Below are positions 19,937 to 28,546 of a DNA stretch of 64,000 nt, one piece after another. Made by a program: the position numbers and the translations under genes. The notes under the pieces were generated by a model that was not told the origin of the DNA, ran no database searches, and worked only from the letters and a program-made list of their open reading frames with translations. How positions within the stretch are numbered: the first letter of the stretch is position 1; each line of letters begins with the position of its first letter. Source of the DNA: Phycisphaerales bacterium (GTDB lineage: Bacteria; Planctomycetota; Phycisphaerae; Phycisphaerales; UBA1924); the NCBI GenBank assembly GCA_020846975.1, contig JADLCX010000058.1:62001-126000 (forward strand). The letters are read 5' to 3'.

Positions 19937-20995
19937 TCAGCCGGGGGTCGCGTTCTTGACGACTTCCTTCTTCTGGGCCTCGATCCTGTCGCGGTAGGGC
20001 TTGAACTCCGCGGCGTACCAGTCCTGCCACTTCTTCTGGTCCCACCCCATGGCGGAGGTGTCGCGCCCGTCCCATCCGGCGTTGCCGAGGGCGATCAGGG
20101 CGCGGTTGACCTCGGTGAGGTAGGTGATGACCACGGCGTCGATGACGCGGATGTAGTTGCCCTCGGTCGCGACGGCGACGGTGGGGTCGAAGGCGACGGC
20201 ACTGTCGCCGACGACGGGGGTGAGGTCCGACACGAAGGCGACCTGCTGGGCGATCATGATGTACGCGAGCGCGCCATCCCCTCGGTCGACGGTGCCCGTG
20301 CCCGCGGCCGAGCCGCCTCGCTGGACCTGGGTGTTGATGAGCATCGGGATGGCTTCGTAGAGTTTGAGCGGCGCGGCCATCTGGGCGGCGGCGGCGATGA
20401 CCTGGTTCTTCTGGTCACGCAGACCGAAGGCGATGACGGACTTGACGCGATCGGAGACGCCGCTCGGCGGGTCCTTGATGCGAGCGAGCAGGCGCTTGGT
20501 GGCCTCGTCGCGGAACCACTTGTCGTTGTCGAAGACGGCGGCCCACGCGATCGCGGCGTCGGCTTCGTCGCGGTTCTGGTCGACCAGGAGTTGGAGGACC
20601 TCGGCGCGAACGTCCTTGTCTTCCTGGGCGAACAGATCGAGGAGCGTGGGGTAGACGGCCGGATCGTTGAAGGCGCGGAGCTTGCTGAGGCCGACCTGGC
20701 GGATCTCGGTGTTGCGGATTCCACGGAAGTATTGAGCGCGGATCTTGCGGAGGTCCTTGTCCATCTCGACCCGCTTCTTCTGCGACTCGCGGTAGGCGAC
20801 TTCGGCCGGGCTGTTTGGGTCAGGAACCTTGATGACGCGGAGGCTGGTCTTGCCCCCGCCCCCCGCGCCCCCACCCCCCGAGCCCCCGCCGCCCGAGCCA
20901 TCGACTCCGGGCGCGGTGTGCGTCTGGGCCAGCGAGGAACCGGCGAGCGAAAAGGCGATGAGCATCATGCCCGTGCGGAGCGTTCGAGCGGCCAT
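19937..20995 (-). CDS. Secreted HEAT-like repeat protein with glycine linker
   Basis: A 352-residue protein with a signal peptide (MMLIAFSLAGSSLAQ). It is followed by a Gly/Ser linker (SGGGGSGGGGAGGGGK, residues about 34-49), encoded by C-runs on the plus strand, and then by helical repeats that read like HEAT/armadillo modules (QVGLSKLRAFNDPAVYPTLL and VRAEVLQLLVDQNRDEAD). These are likely protein-interaction scaffolds. The C-terminus has Trp-rich GWDQKKWQDWYAAEF. No enzymatic motif. It lies downstream of, and opposite to, the acpS gene, with an 11-base gap. Confidence 0.75.
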   Translation of the reverse strand: MAARTLRTGMMLIAFSLAGSSLAQTHTAPGVDGSGGGGSGGGGAGGGGKTSLRVIKVPDPNSPAEVAYRESQKKRVEMDKDLRKIRAQYFRGIRNTEIRQVGLSKLRAFNDPAVYPTLLDLFAQEDKDVRAEVLQLLVDQNRDEADAAIAWAAVFDNDKWFRDEATKRLLARIKDPPSGVSDRVKSVIAFGLRDQKNQVIAAAAQMAAPLKLYEAIPMLINTQVQRGGSAAGTGTVDRGDGALAYIMIAQQVAFVSDLTPVVGDSAVAFDPTVAVATEGNYIRVIDAVVITYLTEVNRALIALGNAGWDGRDTSAMGWDQKKWQDWYAAEFKPYRDRIEAQKKEVVKNATPG

Positions 20996-21170
20996 GCGGG
21001 AACTCCTGTTGATTTTTCCCCCATCGGCGGGTCTCCCCGTTGCCCGTGCGCCGATACCCGTGAGGATATAGACGCCCGATCGAGAAGGTGGTTCCCGGAA
21101 AAGCGACGTTCAAGCGTGTTCGCCGAAAGTTCGCTAGTCTATCCGATTCAGAACGCCGTTTGAGCCGCCC

Positions 21171-22721
21171 ATGTCGATCCACTGGCCCATCCTCAAGCAA
21201 CTCGTCTGGCACGCCCGGAAGCCGGTGATCGTTGACGATCAGCGGACGTTCAAGGCCGCGGAACTGGTGGTGGCCGCGATGCACGTGGCCTCGGCCGTTT
21301 CCAGCGCGGGCGGGGCGCGGACCGTGGGCATCCTGCTGCCGACGGGCGGCGCGTTCCCGATCGCCGCGCTGGCGTCGTGGATGCTGGGGCGCGTGGTGGT
21401 GCCGCTGAACTACCTGCTCAAACCGGAAGAACTCCGGTTCGTGATCGACGACTGCGGGACGGACACGATCATCACCGCGGGACCGATGCTGGAGTACATG
21501 CACGGGGCGCACGGTGGGGCGCCGCTGGACAAGGCGCACGGCGCCGAGCCCGACACCGGCAAGTGGCTTCCCGAGGGTGTCGGGCTGGTGCGGATGGAGC
21601 GGATCGGCTTCAAGTCGATGCCGGACCTGCGATGGCCGGCGCTCGCCGGGGATGGCGATCTGGGCGTGCTGCTGTACACATCCGGGACGAGCGGCAAGCC
21701 CAAGGGGGTGATGCTCTCGCACGGCAACATCACCGCGAACATCGGGCAGGCGATCGAGGCGCTGGGTGTGGACGATTCGGAGGTGATCCTGGGGGTCCTG
21801 CCGCAGTTCCATTCCTTCGGGCTGACGGTGCTGACGCTGCTCCCGCTGATGCTGGGGGCGCGGGCGGTGTACACAGCGAGGTTCGCGCCCGGCAAACTTC
21901 TGCGGCTGATGCGCGAGCATCGGCCCACAATGTTCGTGGGGATCCCGTCGATGTACAACGCGCTGCTGCACTCGCGGGACGCCGGTCCGGAGGACTTCGC
22001 GGGCTTCAAGCTGGTGGTCTCGGGCGGGGAACCGCTGCCGCGGGCGGTGGCCGAGGCATTCTGCGAGCGGTTCGGGGTGAGGATCACCGAGGGGTACGGC
22101 CTGACGGAGACCGCGCCGGTCACCAATGTCTGTCTCCCGTGGGAGTATCGGGCGGGATCGGTGGGGCGGCCGATGCCGCGGCTGCGGCAGCGGATCGTGA
22201 GCGTGGAGTCCGGGCGCGAGGTCGGCGCCAACGCCGATGGCGAGGTTCGGATGAAGGGTCCGAACGTGATGAGCGGCTACTTCAACCGCCCGGAGGAGAC
22301 AGCCGCGGCGTTCGATGCGGAGGGGTGGTTCCGCACGGGCGACATCGGGCGGTTCGATGATGACGGGCACCTGTACATCACGGGGCGGTTGAAGGAGATG
22401 CTGATCGTGGCGGGGGAGAACGTGTTCCCGCGGGAGATCGAGGAGGCGCTCAACGCGCACCCGTCGGTCAAGGACTCGGGCGTGGTGGGGAAGTCGGATC
22501 CGATGCGGGGGGAACTGCCGATCGCGTTTGTCGAGCTCAGGGACGACGGGCACGGCCGCAAGGCGGCGTTCAACGAGAAGGAAGTGTTGGCGTGGTGCCG
22601 GTCCCGGCTGGCGGGCTACAAGGTCCCGGACGAGGTCCGGGTGGTGGAGGCGTTGCCGCGGAACCCGACGGGGAAGGTGATGAGGCGGGAGTTGAAGAAA
22701 CTCGTGGTTGTCGGCGCGTGA
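21171..22721 (+). CDS. AMP-binding acyl-CoA synthetase
   Basis: A 516-residue member of the ANL superfamily, which activates a carboxylic acid with ATP and CoA. The P-loop is LLYTSGTSGKPKGVMLSH, the adenine motif EGYGLTETAPV, and the hinge/C-terminal domain has GDIGRFDDDGHLYITGRLKE and NPTGKVMRREL with the catalytic Lys. It is most like long-chain fatty-acid CoA ligases, but the substrate cannot be told from sequence. It lies alone on its strand before the transaldolase gene. Confidence 0.9.
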   Translation: MSIHWPILKQLVWHARKPVIVDDQRTFKAAELVVAAMHVASAVSSAGGARTVGILLPTGGAFPIAALASWMLGRVVVPLNYLLKPEELRFVIDDCGTDTIITAGPMLEYMHGAHGGAPLDKAHGAEPDTGKWLPEGVGLVRMERIGFKSMPDLRWPALAGDGDLGVLLYTSGTSGKPKGVMLSHGNITANIGQAIEALGVDDSEVILGVLPQFHSFGLTVLTLLPLMLGARAVYTARFAPGKLLRLMREHRPTMFVGIPSMYNALLHSRDAGPEDFAGFKLVVSGGEPLPRAVAEAFCERFGVRITEGYGLTETAPVTNVCLPWEYRAGSVGRPMPRLRQRIVSVESGREVGANADGEVRMKGPNVMSGYFNRPEETAAAFDAEGWFRTGDIGRFDDDGHLYITGRLKEMLIVAGENVFPREIEEALNAHPSVKDSGVVGKSDPMRGELPIAFVELRDDGHGRKAAFNEKEVLAWCRSRLAGYKVPDEVRVVEALPRNPTGKVMRRELKKLVVVGA

Positions 22722-22820
22722 GCGGCCCGGGTCGAACGCGGGACGGCCGCGCATCTATGATGGTTCGGATCTGATCGCACCACCACCCGCGGCAGGAGGC
22801 CGCAGAAAGGGAATCGCCAG

Positions 22821-23468
22821 ATGCAGTTGTACATCGACACCGCGAACATCGACGAGATCAAGGAGGCGGCGGCGCTGGGGGTGCTGGACGGTGTGACGAC
22901 CAATCCGTCGCTGATTGCGAAGGAGAAGATCGATTACAGGAGGCGGCTGGCCGAGATCTGCGAGGTGGTCAAGGGGCCGGTCTCGGCCGAGGTGATCGCG
23001 ACCGACTACGCGGGCATGATGAAGGAAGGGCGCGAGCACGCCAAGATCGCGTCGAACATCGTCGTGAAGCTCCCGACGACGGTGGACGGGCTCAGGGCGT
23101 GCAAGGCGTTCAGCGATGAGGGCGTGAAGACGAACATGACGCTGTGCTTCCAGCCGCTGCAGGCGCTGATGGTGGCCAAGGCGGGCGCGTTCCTGGTCAG
23201 CCCGTTCATCGGGCGGCTGGACGATGTCGCCGAGGACGGGATGGACCTCATCCACAAGATGCGGCAGATCTACGACAACTACGGGTTCCAGACCAAGATC
23301 CTGGCCGCGAGCATCCGGCACCCCAAGCACATCGTTGACTGCGCGCTGGCCGGCACGGATGTGGCGACGGTGCCGTTCGGCGTGATCAAGCAGATGCTGA
23401 ACCACCCGTTGACGGATTCGGGGTTGAAGAAGTTCGTCGAGGACTACAGGAAGGCGTTCGGCGGGTAA
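22821..23468 (+). CDS. Transaldolase, small (MipB/TalC/FSA) type
   Basis: A 215-residue TIM-barrel aldolase of the compact subfamily that includes TalC transaldolase and fructose-6-phosphate aldolase. The N-terminal MQLYIDTANIDEIKEA, DGVTTNPSLIAKE and Schiff-base Lys in NIVVKLPTT are intact, along with SPFIGRLDD near the C-terminal third. Sugar-phosphate specificity cannot be assigned. The start at 22821 follows AGAAAGGGAATCGCC. It lies between the acyl-CoA synthetase and the purine operon, about 50 bases before the latter. Confidence 0.92.
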   Translation: MQLYIDTANIDEIKEAAALGVLDGVTTNPSLIAKEKIDYRRRLAEICEVVKGPVSAEVIATDYAGMMKEGREHAKIASNIVVKLPTTVDGLRACKAFSDEGVKTNMTLCFQPLQALMVAKAGAFLVSPFIGRLDDVAEDGMDLIHKMRQIYDNYGFQTKILAASIRHPKHIVDCALAGTDVATVPFGVIKQMLNHPLTDSGLKKFVEDYRKAFGG

Positions 23469-23518
23469 GGGAGGCGGTGCAGGACGGGCGGCGGCCGTTC
23501 GCAGGTCGGTGTATTGTC

Positions 23519-25777
23519 ATGCTGCCCATGCACCGTCTCGAAGGCCTCGCCAAGCTGACCGGCGCTGAGCGCTACCTGGATGATGAGCCCATCCCCGGCT
23601 GTCTGTGGGGGATGACGGTTCGCTCGCCGGTCTCGCGCGGGCGGATCACGGCGGTGAAGTTCGATCCGGCGATCGACTGGTCATCGTTCATCGTGGTGGA
23701 CCACCGGGACATCCCCGGGCCGAACGAAACGTACCTGATCGAGAACGACCAGCCGGTGCTGGCGGCGGGCTGTGTGCGGCATGTGCACGAGCCGGTGGTG
23801 CTCATCGCGCACGAGGATCGGCGGCTCTTGCGGCGGGCGGTCGCGGGGGTGAAGGTGGAGGTCGATCCCGAGCCGCCGGTGCTGGACTACCGCGTACCGC
23901 CGCGGGCGGAGCAGGTGCAGCGGGGGAGTGACAACACGATCAAGTCGCTGCGGATCGCCAAGGGCGATGTCGAGCGTGCGCTGGCGAGCGCTGCGCGCGT
24001 GATCGAGGGGGAGTACCAGACGGGCGCGCAGGAGCACATCTACATCGAGCCGAACGCGATGGCGGCGTGGGTTGAGGGTGATGTGGTGGTGGTGCGGGGT
24101 TCGATGCAGTGTCCGTACTACGTGCTCAACGCGCTGAAACACGCGCTGGGAAGAGACGAGAGACGGGTCCGAGTGATCCAGGCGCCGACGGGCGGGGGCT
24201 TTGGGGGCAAGGAGGACTACCCATCGACCCTCGCGATGCACGCCGCGCTGCTCTCCTTGAAGGCGGGCGGGCGGCCGGTGAAGATCGTCTACGACCGCGA
24301 TGAGGACATGGCGGCGACGACCAAGCGGCATCCCTCGCGCGTGCGGCACACCACGGGCGTGGATGCGGACGGGCGGCTGACGGCGATGAAGATCGATGTG
24401 CTGCTGGATGGCGGGGCCTACGTGACGCTCTCGCCGGTGGTGCTCTCTCGCGGGATTATCCACGCGTGCGGGCCTTACTTCTGCCCGAACGTGCTGGTCG
24501 AGGGGCGCGTGGTGCTGAGCAACAGCGTGCCGTACGGCGCGTTCCGCGGGTTCGGCGCGCCCCAGACCCAGTTCGCGTGCGAGCGGCACATGGACCGCGT
24601 GGCCGGCGCGATCGGGATGGACCCGGTCGCGTTCAGGAAACTCAACCTGCTGCGCGACGGCCAGACGACGGCGACGGGGCAGACGATCGGGGGGATCAGC
24701 GGTGGGACGGATCGGGTGGCGCTGCTGGATCGGGCGTTGAAGCTGGGTGCCTGGGAAGAGCGGCGGGAGGAGGCCGCGGCGTTCAACCTCACGCACCCGT
24801 ACCTGCGGCGGGGTGTCGGTGTGTCGTGCGTGTGGCACGGGGCGGGGTTCACGGGCAACGGCGAGGTGTACCTGGACTCGAAGGTGCAGGTGGCGGGGCT
24901 GGCGGATGGGCGGATCGAGGTGCGGGCGGCGAGCACGGAGATGGGGCAGGGGACGAGCACGGTGTTCGCGCAGATCGCGGCGGCGGCGGCGGGATATGAC
25001 GCGGGCGAGATCGTCGTGGCGACGCCGGACACGGCGGTGGTGCCCAACTCGGGGCCGACGGTGGCCTCGCGCACGGTGATGGTGGTGGGGCGGTTGATCG
25101 AGAAGGCGTGCGGGGAGCTGAAACAGAAACTCGGAACTCGGGGTTCGGGACTCGGAGTTGGCGGCCTGAACGGAGATTCGCTGAGGCGGGCGATTGTCGA
25201 GTGGCACGCGCGGAATCCGGGCCGGGAACCGGCCGCGACGGCCACGTTCGAGCCGCCGCCGGGCGTGAAGTTCGACGATGAGCGGTATGTCGGCGATGCG
25301 TACGCGACGTACGCGTGGGGCGCGTGCGTGGCGCACGTGGAGGTCGATCTGCGCACGTGCGCGGCGAGGGTGCTGGACTTCGCGAGCGTGCAGGACATCG
25401 GACGGGTGATCAACCCGGTCCTCGCGAAGGGGCAGGTGCAGGGCGGCGTGGTGCAGGCGATCGGGTGGGCTCTGCTGGAGGAGTGCAGGTTCCGCGACGG
25501 CGCGATGGTGAACAACCAACTCACCAACTACATCATCCCGACCGCGGACGATGTGCCGCCGATCGAGGTGGAGTTCGTGGAGGTCCCCTACGCCCACGGC
25601 GGGGGCGGCGCGAAAGGGGTGGGGGAGTTGCCGATGGACGGCCCAGCGCCCGCGGTCCTCAACGCGATCGCGGATGCGATGGGGAGGGAGGTGGGCGCGG
25701 ACCCGATGACGATCCCGATGACCCCCGAACGGCTGATGACGCTCGTGGAAGCGGCGGAGGGTGCGCATGGCGTGTGA
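23519..25777 (+). CDS. Xanthine dehydrogenase, molybdopterin subunit
   Basis: A large subunit of about 752 residues (start at 23519 or 23528) that binds the molybdenum cofactor and hydroxylates hypoxanthine and xanthine to urate. Signatures are the GGGFGGKEDYPS turn near residue 226, GAFRGFGAPQTQ near 346 and the C-terminal GGGGAKGVGELPMDG with the catalytic Glu of GVGE. It heads the operon with the iron-sulfur and FAD subunits following. A heptanucleotide repeat near 25129 adds an odd Gly-rich insert. Substrate as purine is inferred from the adenine deaminase and uricase nearby. Confidence 0.92.
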   Translation: MLPMHRLEGLAKLTGAERYLDDEPIPGCLWGMTVRSPVSRGRITAVKFDPAIDWSSFIVVDHRDIPGPNETYLIENDQPVLAAGCVRHVHEPVVLIAHEDRRLLRRAVAGVKVEVDPEPPVLDYRVPPRAEQVQRGSDNTIKSLRIAKGDVERALASAARVIEGEYQTGAQEHIYIEPNAMAAWVEGDVVVVRGSMQCPYYVLNALKHALGRDERRVRVIQAPTGGGFGGKEDYPSTLAMHAALLSLKAGGRPVKIVYDRDEDMAATTKRHPSRVRHTTGVDADGRLTAMKIDVLLDGGAYVTLSPVVLSRGIIHACGPYFCPNVLVEGRVVLSNSVPYGAFRGFGAPQTQFACERHMDRVAGAIGMDPVAFRKLNLLRDGQTTATGQTIGGISGGTDRVALLDRALKLGAWEERREEAAAFNLTHPYLRRGVGVSCVWHGAGFTGNGEVYLDSKVQVAGLADGRIEVRAASTEMGQGTSTVFAQIAAAAAGYDAGEIVVATPDTAVVPNSGPTVASRTVMVVGRLIEKACGELKQKLGTRGSGLGVGGLNGDSLRRAIVEWHARNPGREPAATATFEPPPGVKFDDERYVGDAYATYAWGACVAHVEVDLRTCAARVLDFASVQDIGRVINPVLAKGQVQGGVVQAIGWALLEECRFRDGAMVNNQLTNYIIPTADDVPPIEVEFVEVPYAHGGGGAKGVGELPMDGPAPAVLNAIADAMGREVGADPMTIPMTPERLMTLVEAAEGAHGV
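25129..25159 (+). repeat. Heptanucleotide tandem repeat inside the XDH large subunit gene
   Basis: Four consecutive seven-base units (ACTCGGA, ACTCGGG, GTTCGGG, ACTCGGA) plus three more bases. They read in frame as a KLGTRGSGLGVGG linker, between two conserved parts of the protein, so the repeat has been tolerated as a flexible loop. Such heptad repeats are usually mutable. Confidence 0.7.
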
Positions 25778-26255
25778 GGATGGCCGGGCGATGGAGGTGC
25801 GACTGACGCTCAACGGCAAGCCCGTGAGGGTGGAGGTCGATCCGCGCGAGCGGTTGCTGGACACGCTTCGGTATCGCCTCGGCCTGACGGGGAGCAAGGA
25901 AGGGTGCGGGGAGGGCGAGTGCGGGGCGTGCACGGTGCTGATGGACGGCGTGCCGGCCAACTCGTGCCTGGTATTGACCGCCCAATGCCGGGGCCGGAGC
26001 GTGAGAACGATCGAGTCGGTGGATGCAAAGGCCCTGGGCCCGATGCTCGCGAGCGGGGCGACGCAGTGCGGCGCGTGCACGCCGGGGGTCGTGATGACCG
26101 CGCTGTGGGTGAAGGAGAATCCGGGCTTGAGGGATTCGCACACGCTGCGCGAGTTGATGGCCGGGAACCTGTGCCGGTGCACGGGTTACGACGGGATCAT
26201 CGACGGTCTGCACGCGTGGGTGGAGTCCGATGCTCGGTCGGGGGGTGCGGCGTGA
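25767..26255 (+). CDS. Xanthine dehydrogenase, [2Fe-2S] subunit
   Basis: A 162-residue iron-sulfur subunit that passes electrons from the molybdenum site to FAD. The plant-type cluster motif CGEGECGACTVLMDG with a further Cys in NSCLVL binds the first cluster; the second is bound by CGACTPG and CRCTGY. The ATG at 25767 is 11 bases upstream of the previous stop and follows GGAGGG; an internal ATG at 25791 begins MEVRLTLNG and is the alternative. Its end overlaps the FAD subunit start in GTGA. Confidence 0.95.
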   Translation: MACEDGRAMEVRLTLNGKPVRVEVDPRERLLDTLRYRLGLTGSKEGCGEGECGACTVLMDGVPANSCLVLTAQCRGRSVRTIESVDAKALGPMLASGATQCGACTPGVVMTALWVKENPGLRDSHTLRELMAGNLCRCTGYDGIIDGLHAWVESDARSGGAA

Positions 26256-27106
26256 AGGTGCACGCGCCGGCCACGGTCAACGAGGCGTGCGAGATGCTGG
26301 CCCGTGCCGCGGCGGAGGGTCGCACGCTGCGGCCGCTGGCCGGCGGCACCGACCTGCTCGTGCACTGGCCGTCGAAGTCGGCCGCGCACGAGGGGGAGTA
26401 CCTGGACCTGTCGGGCGTGTCGGAACTCCGGCCGCTTGTGTGGCGGGACGATGCGTTGGTGCTGGGCGCGTTGACGACGTACTGGGATGTCGTGCGAGAG
26501 GCGCGTGTCGCGGCGGAGCTGCCGCTATTGAACGCGGCCGCGCGGCAGGTCGGCGCGGTGCAGATCCAGTCACGGGGAACCTGGGCGGGGAACATCGCCA
26601 ACGCCTCGCCCGCGGCGGACGGTGTGCCCGTGCTCATGGCGTACGACGCGGGCGTGGCGCTGCGATCGTCCGGCGGCGAGCGGGTCGTTCCCCTGAGCGC
26701 GTTCTACACGGGGTATCGGGCGTCGGTGAGACGTCCCGACGAGTTGATCACGGCGATCGAGGTGCCGATCCGGTCCCGAGATGTGGCCGTGTTCCACAAG
26801 GTCGGGCCGCGGCGGGCGCAGGCGATCACGAAGATCGGCGTGGCGATCACGCGGCTGGCCGGGTCCGGCGCGGATCGATGGCGCATCGTGGCCAACAGCG
26901 TGGCGCCGACGGTGGTGCGCTGCCGAGAAGTCGAGCGGCTGCTGGATTCGGGCGCGAGGATTACCTCGGCGGGCGGGTTCATGCCCGCGCTCCAGGCCGA
27001 CATTTCGCCGATCGACGACATCCGCTCGACGGCGGCGTACCGGCGGACCGTCATGGGGCGGTTGCTCTACCATTCGCTGCTCGGAGCCTGTTCGAGCGTG
27101 GTGTGA
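26252..27106 (+). CDS. Xanthine dehydrogenase, FAD subunit
   Basis: A 284-residue subunit of the CO-dehydrogenase/xanthine dehydrogenase FAD-binding family that accepts electrons and passes them to NAD or another carrier. The GTG start overlaps the previous TGA and gives VKVHAPATVNEACEML, as expected. The FAD loop is LAGGTDLLVHWPSK near residues 31-44, and the second binding motif is RGTWAGNIANASPAAD near 107-122. No N-terminal signal peptide is present, so it works in the cytoplasm. Confidence 0.93.
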   Translation: MKVHAPATVNEACEMLARAAAEGRTLRPLAGGTDLLVHWPSKSAAHEGEYLDLSGVSELRPLVWRDDALVLGALTTYWDVVREARVAAELPLLNAAARQVGAVQIQSRGTWAGNIANASPAADGVPVLMAYDAGVALRSSGGERVVPLSAFYTGYRASVRRPDELITAIEVPIRSRDVAVFHKVGPRRAQAITKIGVAITRLAGSGADRWRIVANSVAPTVVRCREVERLLDSGARITSAGGFMPALQADISPIDDIRSTAAYRRTVMGRLLYHSLLGACSSVV

Positions 27107-27113
27107 GGAGCGC

Positions 27114-27914
27114 ATGACCGACGATCGTGAAGTGCTGTTGACGGCCGCCGAACTGCTCGAGAGCGGGGAGCCGTTTGTCATGGTGACGGTCGTGCGGGCG
27201 CAGGGGAGCACGCCGCGGAACCCGGGGGCGAGGATGATCTGGCGGCCGCACACGGCCGCGGCGGGCGGATCGCCGAACGGCGCGCACGGGACGGTGGGTG
27301 GGGGGCAGTTCGAGCACCTGGTGCTGGACGCGGCGCGGTCGTGCTACGACAAGCGTTCGCACGCGACGGAGAAGTACGTGCTGGGGGCCGATGCCGACCA
27401 GTGCTGCGGCGGGACGATGGAGGTGTTCTTCGAGTACCACGGCCGCCCGGCGCGGGTAGCGGTGTTCGGCGCGGGGCATGTCGCGCACGCGCTGGCGGAG
27501 ATGCTGAGCCACTCGCCGGTGGAGGTCATCGTGGTCGATGACCGGGAGGATTGGGGCTCGCGCGATCGCTACCCACGGGCCCGCTGCGTCCACTCGTGGG
27601 ATGAGGGCGTGCGGCTGGCCCACGAACACCCCGCGAGCACGCTCGCGGTGGTGATGACCTGCTCGCACGATACCGACTTTGAGCTGCTGCGGAAGCTGCT
27701 GGTGAGGATGCCGGTGTTCCTGGGCCTGATCGGTTCGAGGTCGAAGCGGGTCTGCCTCTTCGGGAGGCTGGTGGCGTCGGGGATCGATGAGGGGATCGTT
27801 CAGCAGGTCCACTGCCCGATCGGCGTGGGCGACACGGGGAAGGAGCCGCACGCCGTCGCGGTCTCGATCGCCGCGCAACTGCTGATGGAGGCGCGCAAGC
27901 TTGCCCGCGCCTGA
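27114..27914 (+). CDS. xdhC: XdhC, molybdenum-cofactor sulfuration/insertion factor
   Basis: A 266-residue XdhC/CoxI-family protein that protects and loads the molybdenum cofactor into xanthine dehydrogenase. The N-terminal domain has VTVVRAQGSTPRNPGARM and a conserved Cys-Cys pair (ADQCCGGTMEVFFEY); the C-terminal part is a Rossmann fold with VAVFGAGHVAHALAEML and LGLIGSRSK. Start at 27114 follows TGTGAGGAGCGC. It overlaps the next gene by about 14 bases, consistent with translational coupling. Confidence 0.9.
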   Translation: MTDDREVLLTAAELLESGEPFVMVTVVRAQGSTPRNPGARMIWRPHTAAAGGSPNGAHGTVGGGQFEHLVLDAARSCYDKRSHATEKYVLGADADQCCGGTMEVFFEYHGRPARVAVFGAGHVAHALAEMLSHSPVEVIVVDDREDWGSRDRYPRARCVHSWDEGVRLAHEHPASTLAVVMTCSHDTDFELLRKLLVRMPVFLGLIGSRSKRVCLFGRLVASGIDEGIVQQVHCPIGVGDTGKEPHAVAVSIAAQLLMEARKLARA

Positions 27915-28542
27915 ACGCACCCCTCCATCGCTCGCGCACGTGCTGGTGCTGGCCGCCGGGCGCGGCGTGCGCATGGGCGGGCCGAAGGCGCTGATGGATG
28001 TCGGCGGGCGGCCGTGGTGGCGGCACCAGCGGGACTGTCTGCCGCGCCCGGGCTTCACGACAACGTGGGTGGTCTCTCCCGGGGTGCGGGATGGGATGTC
28101 GGTGAAGAGCGACCGGCCCGAGCTGGTTGTGGTGGACCCGGATCGTCCGATGTTCGCGAGCATCCTCGCCGGCCTGGCATCGCTGCGAGCCTCGCCGCCG
28201 GGGTCGGTGTTCATCCTTCCGGTCGATTGCCCGGCCCCGTCGATGCACGTGTGGGAGGCGCTGGCATCACCCGCGAACCGTGACTCGGTCACCATCCCCA
28301 CGCACATGGGCGCGACGGGGCATCCCGTTCACCTGCCGTGGCGGTTCGTGACGGATGTACTGGACCCGGCCGTGTCGGCGGCGGCTGATGCGGACACGCT
28401 CCGGCTCGACACGTTCATCGGTTCGCGGGCTCGTCGCGTTCCTGTTGACGATCCCCGGATCGCGATGAACCTCAACACCCCCGGCGATGTGAAGGAGTGG
28501 TTGTTGTTCCGAAATCCACAGGCTGCCGATGCCCGGAGCTGA
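27901..28542 (+). CDS. MocA-like nucleotidyltransferase for molybdenum cofactor
   Basis: A 213-residue NTP-transferase-3 protein. LAAGRGVRMGGPKALMDVGG near residue 17 matches the nucleotide loop of MobA/MocA enzymes (LAAGxxxRMGxxK), and VDCPAPS is the metal-binding block (usually DxP). Homologues in xanthine dehydrogenase operons attach CMP to molybdopterin. The start is a TTG at 27901, overlapping xdhC; a later start is possible. It sits between xdhC and the deaminase gene, which supports the cofactor role. Confidence 0.8.
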   Translation: MPAPERTPPSLAHVLVLAAGRGVRMGGPKALMDVGGRPWWRHQRDCLPRPGFTTTWVVSPGVRDGMSVKSDRPELVVVDPDRPMFASILAGLASLRASPPGSVFILPVDCPAPSMHVWEALASPANRDSVTIPTHMGATGHPVHLPWRFVTDVLDPAVSAAADADTLRLDTFIGSRARRVPVDDPRIAMNLNTPGDVKEWLLFRNPQAADARS

Positions 28543-28546
28543 CGGC

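Noticed and set aside
20855-20890. A G-quadruplex regulatory element in the Gly linker of the HEAT-like gene.
   Set aside because: The C-runs are explained by Gly codons in a low-complexity linker, and nothing else points to regulation.
23477-23519. An upstream GTG start for the XDH large subunit.
   Set aside because: Its extra residues are not conserved in the family and the GGAGG is only three bases from that GTG; the ATG at 23519 gives the expected N-terminus, although I cannot exclude it.
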